The notes under the pieces are model-generated. The model saw only the letters and a program-made list of their open reading frames with translations. It did no database searches and was not told the origin of the DNA. A stretch of DNA of 6,038 nucleotides from Synergistaceae bacterium (GTDB taxonomy: Bacteria; Synergistota; Synergistia; Synergistales; Synergistaceae): NCBI GenBank assembly GCA_031274465.1, contig JAISQC010000255.1, forward strand, positions 1 through 6,038, in the 5' to 3' direction. The position numbers were made by a program, and so were the translations under genes. Positions 1-4,898 of this stretch are shown piece after piece. How positions within the stretch are numbered: the stretch's first letter is position 1; every line of letters begins with the position of its first letter.

Positions 1-440
1 ACTCTGGATTTCAATATCGTCTTCCCGTCGATGATCTCCGTTCTCACCGGATAGTCGAAATTTTTACCCGAGCGCAGCATGATGACGCGGGGGTTGTCGT
101 ACTGGATTATTTCGGCCTCCATGTCGTCCGGGGCGTCGTGCTTGCCGGAAATTTTCATTATTGTGAACGTCGAATACGCTATGCGCCGGACGGGGCAGAC
201 CGGCAGGGTCGCGACGACTGCCGACACGCACTGCTCGACGCTCATGTCGCGCGAGGCCATGGTCGATATGATCTTGGCCGTCAGGGTCGAGAGGATGTTC
301 GCCTTGACCCCGCTGCCCAGGCCGTCGGCCAGCACCACCACGGGTGACTCGTCGCCGACGATTTCGACCCTGTCCCCGCAGAGCTTTTCGCCGTGCTTGT
401 TGAGGCTTCTCCAGCCGATGTCAGTGCAGAAATTGCTCAT
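1..440 (-). CDS. SpoIIE/PPM-type serine phosphatase, N-terminal part (cut by window edge)
   Basis: The first 146 residues are visible, starting MSNFCTDIGWRSLNKHGEKL; the rest lies left of the window. The segment VVVLADGLGSGVKAN (about residues 34-48) matches the first metal-binding Asp-Gly motif of PPM/SpoIIE phosphatases, which use two Mn/Mg ions to remove phosphate from Ser/Thr of partner proteins such as anti-sigma antagonists. An earlier acidic motif, CGDRVEIV, is also family-like. No membrane segment is seen, so it is probably cytoplasmic. The start at 440 is supported by AAGGA (452-456 on the plus strand) 11 nt upstream. It overlaps the end of the hydrogenase gene by 20 nt, so the two are probably translationally coupled and work together. 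SpoIIE-like phosphatases recur beside sensory [FeFe]-hydrogenases (known context), and I infer that this is the output arm. The substrate is unknown, and the later catalytic motifs cannot be checked here. Confidence 0.82.
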   Translation of the reverse strand, partial: MSNFCTDIGWRSLNKHGEKLCGDRVEIVGDESPVVVLADGLGSGVKANILSTLTAKIISTMASRDMSVEQCVSAVVATLPVCPVRRIAYSTFTIMKISGKHDAPDDMEAEIIQYDNPRVIMLRSGKNFDYPVRTEIIDGKTILKSR

Positions 441-2130
441 TGTGGATGGCGTCCTTCAGCCTGGTGAGGGCGATCTGGGTCTCGGCCGCAGTCTCTCCGA
501 GCAGGGAGGCTATCTCCTGCACGGTCCTCATCTGATGCTCGATCACGCTGTCCGTTATGCCTATCGTCTCGCCGCATATCTCCACCTTGCGGGCGCGGCT
601 CAACTCCTCTTCCGTGATGTCGCGCATCAGGACGATTATTATGCTGTGGTCCGGGTCGTGTATGATGCTCTGCATGACGTATTTTTTGTATTCGACGAGA
701 TGCGCCCTCTTCTCGTAGACGTTCTCGCCCTTTTCCATCGCGTCCAGTATCGGCAGAGGGTCCAGAACGCAGGCGGCCTCCATGCCTTTGACGTCGGATT
801 CGTCGCGGATGTTCAATATCCTGCACGCCGCCTCGTTCGCCTGCTGTATAGTCAGCGATTCGTCGAGGACTATGATGCCGTTCGGCGTGTTGCGGATGAT
901 GTTGTCGGAGAACGACTGCGCACGCTCCTGCAAATACGGGAGGCACATACCGACGTCGGCCTTGCCGAGCAGAACGGCCACGGCCTTGTCGCGGCACGTG
1001 TCGTACCCGCAGCTTCCGCAGTTGAGCTCGTCATGCGGCGTCTTTTTGCCCATCGCCCGCAGAGTCTCCTCTATGGCCTGTCGCCCGGGGAATATCTTCC
1101 GCACCGGCATGGGCGCGAAGCTCTGGCGCAGGTCTTCGCCGCACAGGCGGGAATCGTCCAGATCGGCTTCCCCTGCCCGCCTGTCTATGGCCACGCAGCC
1201 TCCGGCAAGGCAGCGCCCCGCGCCCGACATGGCCGGGCCTCCAATGCACGAGCCGACGCAGGCGGACATCTCGATGAAGCAGTTGCTCACCTCTCCCGAT
1301 ATCACGCCCCGGATCGCGTTTATGCAGTTGGGCATCCCGTCGGCCACGACATAGCTGTAATCGGCGCGGCGCCAGGCCATGCTGCGCAGTATGCCCCCCG
1401 GGACTGGAAACAGCCGCGCCCTGCCGGCCTCCTCCTTAGGCTGGGGCTCGGCCTGCTGGGGCGACACTCCTTCCGCCTCGAACCAGCGCGACAATTCCTC
1501 GAACGTGATGGCGCAGTCAACCGCCCCGGGATACAGCTCGGCCTCGGCCTTTTTCGAGATGCAGGGGCCGATGAAGACGGCCTTAGCCTCGGGGTGATCC
1601 CTCTTGATGGCCTCGCAGTGAGCCCTCATCGGCGAGGCCACAGGAGCTAGCGACGGCAGCGCCTCGGGAAAATATTTCTGGATCATCAGGTTGACGGAAT
1701 GACAGCACGACGAGATGACGACGCCGTTTCCACCGTCCGCTATGATGCGCTCGTATTCTTTTTTCACCGCAGTTGCGCCGACTGCCGTCTCGCCGACGCC
1801 GCAAAAACCCAGCTTCTCCAAGGATGCCTCCATCGCCTGCAGGGACGCCCCGGGGAAATTGGCGGCGTACGACGGGGCGAGGCTGGCGTATACGCGCGCC
1901 CCGCCCGATATCATCTCTCTGACGCGGGGGGTGTCGTCCCTTATGGTCTTGGTCTTCTGCGGGCAGGTCACGAAACACTGCCCGCAGATCACGCAGTCAT
2001 CCGAGATGATCTCCACGTGGGCCTTGCGGGACGAAAAGAGGATCGATTTGACGGGGCATCCCCTTATGCACTTGTAGCAGTGCTTGCAGTTCGCGCCGCT
2101 GAATTGCAGGTAATCCCATTCGCGCTCCAT
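421..2130 (-). CDS. hydS: Sensory-type (group C, HydS-like) [FeFe]-hydrogenase with PAS domain
   Basis: A 569-residue cytoplasmic protein. Domains in order: two 4Fe-4S motifs (C15, C18, C21, C25 and C46, C49, C52, C56); an H-cluster domain (about 75-350) with L1 ISSCCHSVN (C142, C143), L2 IGPCISKKAE (C190, K193, E196) and L3 IEMSACVGSC (C291, C295); a further FeS domain with C371, C374, C379, C396; a PAS domain (about 405-505); and a helical tail (about 510-565). All four H-cluster cysteine ligands and the proton-transfer cysteine C142 are present, so an H-cluster can form. The two methionines that flank the H-cluster in catalytic enzymes are replaced (G188, S289), as I recall for Thermotoga HydS. 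This architecture is that of group C hydrogenases, thought to sense H2 or redox state rather than turn over in bulk. The PAS and tail probably signal to the phosphatase encoded downstream. An in-frame stop at 2161-2163 limits the start, and ATG 2130 has a G-rich upstream sequence. HydEFG maturases, which it would need, are not in the window. Confidence 0.93.
   Translation of the reverse strand: MEREWDYLQFSGANCKHCYKCIRGCPVKSILFSSRKAHVEIISDDCVICGQCFVTCPQKTKTIRDDTPRVREMISGGARVYASLAPSYAANFPGASLQAMEASLEKLGFCGVGETAVGATAVKKEYERIIADGGNGVVISSCCHSVNLMIQKYFPEALPSLAPVASPMRAHCEAIKRDHPEAKAVFIGPCISKKAEAELYPGAVDCAITFEELSRWFEAEGVSPQQAEPQPKEEAGRARLFPVPGGILRSMAWRRADYSYVVADGMPNCINAIRGVISGEVSNCFIEMSACVGSCIGGPAMSGAGRCLAGGCVAIDRRAGEADLDDSRLCGEDLRQSFAPMPVRKIFPGRQAIEETLRAMGKKTPHDELNCGSCGYDTCRDKAVAVLLGKADVGMCLPYLQERAQSFSDNIIRNTPNGIIVLDESLTIQQANEAACRILNIRDESDVKGMEAACVLDPLPILDAMEKGENVYEKRAHLVEYKKYVMQSIIHDPDHSIIIVLMRDITEEELSRARKVEICGETIGITDSVIEHQMRTVQEIASLLGETAAETQIALTRLKDAIHNEQFLH
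452..456 (-). promoter_or_regulatory. Ribosome binding site of the phosphatase gene
   Basis: AAGGA on the minus strand, 11 nt before the ATG at 440. It lies inside the 3' end of the hydrogenase gene and supports this start in the overlapping arrangement. Confidence 0.55.
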
Positions 2131-2176
2131 TTCCCCGCCCTTCTCCCCGAAAGCGAAAAATCAAACAAACGCAAAA

Positions 2177-2209
2177 CCATTAGCTCTAGCCCCCAGAGGG
2201 GCCAAATGG
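2177..2209 (-). other. Nested hairpin with short T run in the hydS leader
   Basis: On the minus strand, CCATT (plus 2205-2209) can pair with AATGG (2177-2181), enclosing GCCCC (2198-2202) paired with GGGGC (2189-2193), and TTTT follows (2173-2176). The shape resembles a weak attenuator or leader stem-loop. The stem is interrupted and the T run is short, so terminator function is doubtful. Confidence 0.3.
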
Positions 2210-2227
2210 CAGCGTGAACCTGGACAT
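2186..2227 (-). CDS. Possible 13-residue leader peptide upstream of hydS
   Basis: ATG (2227-2225) to TAG (2188-2186) encodes MSRFTLPFGPSGG. A run of six G (plus coordinates 2235-2240) sits 7 nt before the ATG and could act as a ribosome binding site. The frame ends inside a GC-rich hairpin (2189-2202), so its translation could affect folding of the leader. I do not recognise the peptide. It could be a chance frame: 13 codons are not evidence of coding, and the transcript start is itself a prediction. Confidence 0.2.
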   Translation of the reverse strand: MSRFTLPFGPSGG

Positions 2228-2296
2228 GGCAATTCCCCCCGAAATTTGTATTTGTTTAAGCCAAGCCAAGTGTAGCCGCGACGACGGGAGGTGTGA

Positions 2297-2325
2297 ATTA
2301 TTTTTTCGGAATATCAATATTCCAA
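2297..2325 (-). promoter_or_regulatory. Candidate promoter of the hydS-phosphatase operon
   Basis: On the minus strand, TTGGAA (plus coordinates 2320-2325), a 17-nt spacer, then AATAAT (2297-2302, five of six matches to TATAAT). Transcription would start near 2290 and give a leader of about 160 nt. A palindrome (2308-2323) covers most of the spacer. The assignment rests on spacing and consensus match only, in an AT-rich stretch where chance matches are likely. Confidence 0.42.
2308..2323. promoter_or_regulatory. Palindromic operator candidate in the hydS promoter spacer
   Basis: GGAATAT-CA-ATATTCC, a 7-bp perfect inverted repeat with a 2-bp centre, between the proposed -35 and -10 boxes of the hydS promoter. 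A shorter perfect palindrome, ATATCGATAT (2325-2334), abuts it and shares the TATCGA core of the rex-proximal site. It may be a second repressor site, but AT-rich DNA yields palindromes by chance. Confidence 0.4.
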
Positions 2326-2341
2326 TATCGATATATGAATC

Positions 2342-2372
2342 TTGACTTAATGAAAAATTTCGATAATATAAT
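2342..2372 (+). promoter_or_regulatory. Candidate promoter of the rex-LysR operon
   Basis: TTGACT (2342-2347) followed 19 nt later by a perfect TATAAT (2367-2372). If the -35 is read as TGACTT, the spacer is 18 nt. Transcription would begin near 2379, leaving a leader of only about 17 nt before ATG 2396. The -10 box lies within a 24-bp palindrome (2357-2380), so a bound repressor there would block RNA polymerase. Confidence 0.6.
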
Positions 2373-2380
2373 ATCGAAAT
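2357..2380. promoter_or_regulatory. Palindromic operator candidate over the rex -10 box
   Basis: Perfect inverted repeat: ATTTCGATA (2357-2365), a 6-bp spacer, then TATCGAAAT (2372-2380). It overlaps the TATAAT box. A symmetric site of 18-24 bp fits a dimeric winged-helix repressor such as Rex, and autoregulation of rex is common. The arms do not match the usual Rex half-site TTGTGAA or TTGTTAA, so the link to Rex is inferred from position and from the altered Rex DNA-binding domain. Confidence 0.55.
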
Positions 2381-2388
2381 GAATATTT

Positions 2389-2393
2389 GGAGG
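2389..2393 (+). promoter_or_regulatory. Ribosome binding site of rex
   Basis: GGAGG ends only 2 nt before ATG 2396, which is unusually close. The in-frame TTG at 2387 overlaps this motif and has no ribosome binding site of its own, so I take ATG 2396 as the start despite the tight spacing. Confidence 0.5.
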
Positions 2394-2395
2394 CG

Positions 2396-3052
2396 ATGAA
2401 AATCGAAAATCCGGCGAAACTACCGCTAACGCTGTCACAACAGGCCATCAGGAGAATGCCGTATTACCTGAAGTACCTCAAAAATCTGGACAGGGAGCGA
2501 AACAAGTACATTTCGGCGTCCGCGATAGCGGCCAGCCTTAGCTTTTACGAGGTCCTCGTGAGGAAGGACCTCGCAGTCGTGAGCAGCGTGTCGGGCAAGC
2601 CGAGGGTTGGCTTCGCAGTGGAAGAGCTGATAACGGACATAGAGCACTATCTGGGGTACGACTGCGTGGACAGCGCCGTGCTGGTCGGGGTCGGGCATCT
2701 CGGCCAGGCGCTTTTGTGCTACAGGGGCTTCGAGGACTACGGGCTCGACATAGCGGCGGCGTTCGACATCGACAAGAGCCTCGTCGGGCGGGAGATAAAC
2801 GGCAAAGAGGTGTTTCACGTCGAAAAGCTGGCCAACCTGTGCCCCAGGCTGAACGTGAGGATCGGCATCATAACAGTTCCCGCCCCTGCGGCGCAGGAGG
2901 TCTGCGACGCTCTGGTTGAGGGGGGCGTCATGGCGATATGGAACTTCGCCCCGACGCAGCTCAAAATACCCGACAAAGTCCTCGTCCAGAACGAGAACAT
3001 GGCGGAATCCCTGGCGATCCTGACGAAACATCTGATGGAGAAGAGGCGGTGA
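2396..3052 (+). CDS. rex: Rex-family redox-sensing transcriptional repressor (divergent)
   Basis: A 218-residue protein from ATG 2396, close to the usual Rex length of about 210. The N-terminal winged helix (about 12-85) holds the family-typical RRMPYYLKYLKNL and the VRKDL segment. The Rossmann domain follows, with the NAD(H)-binding glycine motif VGVGHLGQAL (97-106), AAFDID (121-126) and IITVPAPAAQEVCDALVEGGV (158-178). In known Rex proteins, high NAD+ favours DNA binding and NADH releases it, derepressing fermentation and hydrogenase genes. Here the usual RRDFSYFG...RGxGY stretch reads VRKDLAVVSSVSGKPRVGF, so operator choice may differ from textbook Rex. It is divergent from hydS and shares its control region, which suggests it regulates both sides. 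An in-frame TTG at 2387 would add three residues. Confidence 0.9.
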   Translation: MKIENPAKLPLTLSQQAIRRMPYYLKYLKNLDRERNKYISASAIAASLSFYEVLVRKDLAVVSSVSGKPRVGFAVEELITDIEHYLGYDCVDSAVLVGVGHLGQALLCYRGFEDYGLDIAAAFDIDKSLVGREINGKEVFHVEKLANLCPRLNVRIGIITVPAPAAQEVCDALVEGGVMAIWNFAPTQLKIPDKVLVQNENMAESLAILTKHLMEKRR

Positions 3053-3055
3053 ATT

Positions 3056-3985
3056 TTGAACACGCTGCATCTGAAGTACGCGCTTGAGGTCGAGAAAACG
3101 GGCTCCATTACGAAGGCGGCGGACAGGCTCTACATGAACCAGCCTCATTTGAGCAAGACCATACGCGATCTTGAGGGCGCGCTTGGCTCGGCCATTTTCA
3201 AAAGGACTCCTAAGGGGATGGTGCCCACGAAAAAGGGCGCGGAATTTCTGGCCGGGGCGAAAAACATCCTCGCCCAGCTCGAAAAAATGGAGAGCCTGTT
3301 CGCCGGCGAGGATTCGCAAAGGGCTTCGCTGCGCATAACGGTGCCGAGGGCGAGCTACATATCGCACGCGTTCACGGAATTTATAAAGTCCCTGCCGGAG
3401 GGGGTCAAGATGGACGTGGATTACAGGGAGACGAACTCGGTCCGCGCCATGGAAAACGTCATGGAGGGGCACAGCGATCTGGGAGTCATTCGGTTCCAGT
3501 CGGATTACACGAATTATTTCGAGTCCCTGCTGGCCGAGAAAAACCTCCGCTTCGAGCCGGTGCGCGAGTTCGAGTATCTGGTTCTGTTTTCGGGGAACCA
3601 CCCTCTCGCCAAGTGCGACGTAGTGGAGTGCGCGAAGCTCAGGCATTATGCCGAGGTAACGCACGGCGACTCGACCCTGCCGTCCGCGCCCCCGCGCAGG
3701 GGCAAGGACGCCCCGCAAGGCGGGGAGGGCGGCGAGATAGCGATTTACGAGCGCGGCAGCCAGTTCGAGATTTTAAACAGCGCGCAGACGACGTACATGT
3801 GGGTCTCCCCCATGCCAAGCGAGGTGCTTGCAAGGTTCTCCCTCGTCCAGAGGAAGTCGGACGCCCCGAACAACAGGCACAGGGATTTTCTGATATCGAG
3901 GGACGGATACCGCTTCAGCAAAGAGGATGACGCTTTCGCCGAAAAATTGAGGGAAATAGTGGAAAACACCGAAACCCGAACGTGA
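3056..3985 (+). CDS. LysR-family transcriptional regulator
   Basis: A 309-residue protein. The N-terminal winged helix-turn-helix (about 1-60) is typical: LKYALEVEKTGSITKAADRL, then NQPHLSKTIRDLEGALGSAIFKR, then GMVPTKKGAEFL. A linker helix (about 62-88) leads to the effector-binding domain (about 91-300). The start is TTG at 3056, 3 nt after the rex stop, with AGAGG (3042-3046) 9 nt upstream; a later start would cut the helix-turn-helix. It is therefore probably co-transcribed and coupled with rex. Residues 211-227 form a Pro/Gly/Arg-rich stretch encoded by two GC-rich hairpins, which looks like an insertion in the second lobe. The effector and targets cannot be read from the sequence. LysR proteins often control neighbouring genes, so the hydS or rex operon is possible. 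A CysB-type specific function is not indicated. Confidence 0.92.
   Translation: MNTLHLKYALEVEKTGSITKAADRLYMNQPHLSKTIRDLEGALGSAIFKRTPKGMVPTKKGAEFLAGAKNILAQLEKMESLFAGEDSQRASLRITVPRASYISHAFTEFIKSLPEGVKMDVDYRETNSVRAMENVMEGHSDLGVIRFQSDYTNYFESLLAEKNLRFEPVREFEYLVLFSGNHPLAKCDVVECAKLRHYAEVTHGDSTLPSAPPRRGKDAPQGGEGGEIAIYERGSQFEILNSAQTTYMWVSPMPSEVLARFSLVQRKSDAPNNRHRDFLISRDGYRFSKEDDAFAEKLREIVENTETRT
3688..3725 (+). repeat. Two GC-rich hairpins inside the LysR gene
   Basis: GCCCC (3688-3692) pairs with GGGGC (3699-3703), and CCCCGC (3711-3716) pairs with GCGGGG (3720-3725) around a 3-nt loop. The block stays in frame and encodes a low-complexity Pro/Arg/Gly-rich segment unlike the rest of the protein. It may be a small palindromic element inserted in frame, or simply GC-rich coding drift. 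Only one copy is in the window. Confidence 0.4.
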
Positions 3986-4001
3986 GATGCGGCAATATAG
4001 C

Positions 4002-4020
4002 CGCGCGCGGGCGCGTTTTT
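4002..4020 (+). terminator. Intrinsic terminator of the rex-LysR operon
   Basis: CGCGC (4002-4006), loop GCGG, GCGCG (4011-4015), then TTTTT (4016-4020), beginning 16 nt after the LysR stop. A short all-GC stem directly followed by a T run is the standard form. CGCGGGC (4006-4012) could instead pair with GCCCGCG (4027-4033), giving a competing fold that would break this stem. Confidence 0.68.
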
Positions 4021-4078
4021 CGGGATGCCCGCGAAAAGCGCAGCTTGTTTTCTCGTCTCATTCCGCCGCCGATAACTG

Positions 4079-4107
4079 TTGAAAGTAAATATCGCTTACG
4101 GTATCAT
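4079..4107 (+). promoter_or_regulatory. Sigma70-type promoter of the exported protein-hemB operon
   Basis: TTGAAA (4079-4084), a 17-nt spacer, TATCAT (4102-4107): five of six matches in each box at optimal spacing. The predicted start near 4114 gives a leader of about 40 nt before ATG 4154. It follows the upstream terminator and is the only good promoter I see before hemB. Confidence 0.65.
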
Positions 4108-4153
4108 TTGGGCGTAGCAAGCCAATATTTTCGTGTCGGGGGCGGTGTAGTCA

Positions 4154-4885
4154 ATGGGTAATGCCCGTAAAATTCTTTTCTCCCTCTTTTTGCCGTTTTT
4201 AGTCTTAGCGTCCGCGTTTTTCATGCCTCGGGAGTGCGAGGCGCTGGCCGACGCCGAGATGGCCCGCGTCCTGGCGGACAAGCTGGGCGCGGAGTTCTCG
4301 CCTGAATCGCTCTTCGTGACCGTGCGGGACAGCCACGCTTATGCTGAGGCGCGGGGCATCGTCTTGAGCGGTGTGCGCGTGGATGCCTTGAGGCTGGAAG
4401 CCATTTTGACCGCCTCGGAGCTGCCCGAATCGGACGATGTGGAATCTCTTGCTTCGATGATAGGCTACTCGTGGGGCGAGGTGACGCTTTTGGAGGGCGA
4501 TGTAAACTCATATTTCAGCTCTCACGAGACCAGGGGGTTTTCGGGCCTCTCGGTCACCTTCAATCCAGACGGTTTTTTTGCCAAGGCGACGTTTTCGACG
4601 TCTTGGCTCTTTACCCTGCGGATAAGGCTTTCGGCAAGGGGCGCTTTCGCTCTGAGGCCGGACGGGGTTTACATCGACAATGCCGAGATATACGTGGAGG
4701 GCGTGAGACAGCCCTCGTTTATCGTAGAGCAGGTGATGGAGCGGGCGAACCCTCTCATCAGGTGGGACGAGATACCGTTTCGCATAGTGTTCAGGGATAT
4801 CAGCATAAATGGCGAGGCCGCCACCATGACGGGGTATCCGGCGATGTTCGAGGGCGGTAGCACCGCATATTGGAACAATCCATGA
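4154..4885 (+). CDS. Exported protein, possibly DUF2993/LmeA-like lipid-binding
   Basis: A 243-residue protein. Residues 1-32 look like a Sec signal peptide: basic MGNARK, a hydrophobic core at 7-24, and a plausible cleavage site ALA|DAE after residue 32. C28 is not in a lipobox, so it is probably not a lipoprotein. The mature part is rich in predicted beta-strands. The pattern of a VRVDALRLEA strand, LLEGDVNSYF, a GLSVTFNPDGF turn, alternating hydrophobic strands and a late VRQPSFIVEQVMERANPLI helix resembles DUF2993/LmeA-type phospholipid-binding domains; this is recalled similarity, not a confirmed match. No catalytic motif is seen. It probably acts in the periplasm or cell envelope. The first in-frame ATG is 4154, because TAG lies at 4148-4150; the ribosome binding site is weak (G-rich, 4137-4145). 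hemB starts 13 nt after its stop, so the two are co-transcribed, though no functional link is obvious. Confidence 0.78.
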   Translation: MGNARKILFSLFLPFLVLASAFFMPRECEALADAEMARVLADKLGAEFSPESLFVTVRDSHAYAEARGIVLSGVRVDALRLEAILTASELPESDDVESLASMIGYSWGEVTLLEGDVNSYFSSHETRGFSGLSVTFNPDGFFAKATFSTSWLFTLRIRLSARGAFALRPDGVYIDNAEIYVEGVRQPSFIVEQVMERANPLIRWDEIPFRIVFRDISINGEAATMTGYPAMFEGGSTAYWNNP

Positions 4886-4898
4886 AAGGGATGATGAT

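Larger units (their letters stand above)
2131..2395. promoter_or_regulatory. Divergent control region between hydS and rex
   Basis: About 265 bp with no convincing protein gene. Bases 2295-2390 are strikingly AT-rich compared with the GC-rich surroundings and hold candidate promoters for both directions, plus three palindromes (2308-2323, 2325-2334, 2357-2380). Bases 2131-2290 would be a long transcribed leader of hydS containing a possible 13-codon reading frame and a nested hairpin. I infer that this is the joint switch for the two operons. Confidence 0.7.

Noticed and set aside
79..1650. 523-codon plus-strand open frame opposite the hydrogenase and phosphatase
   Set aside because: The minus strand has full cofactor motifs; this frame is low-complexity and is kept open by the GC-rich third positions of the true gene.
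2241..2270. AAATTTGTATTTGTTTAAG and doubled GCCAA as a classical Rex half-site or repeat
   Set aside because: No symmetric partner half-site is present, and the GCCAA doubling is too short to mean anything.
2435..3718. 427-codon minus-strand open frame opposite rex and LysR
   Set aside because: It crosses two clearly recognised plus-strand genes and their junction and shows no motif of its own, so it is a shadow frame.
3688..3725. GC-rich palindromes resembling CRISPR repeat stems
   Set aside because: There are no regularly spaced copies and the sequence is inside an intact LysR reading frame.
4070..4094. CGATA...TATCG inverted repeat near the promoter of the exported protein-hemB operon
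   Set aside because: The half-sites echo the rex palindrome, but the spacer is 15 nt instead of 6 and the flanking TTT/AAA is missing, so a shared regulator is not supported.
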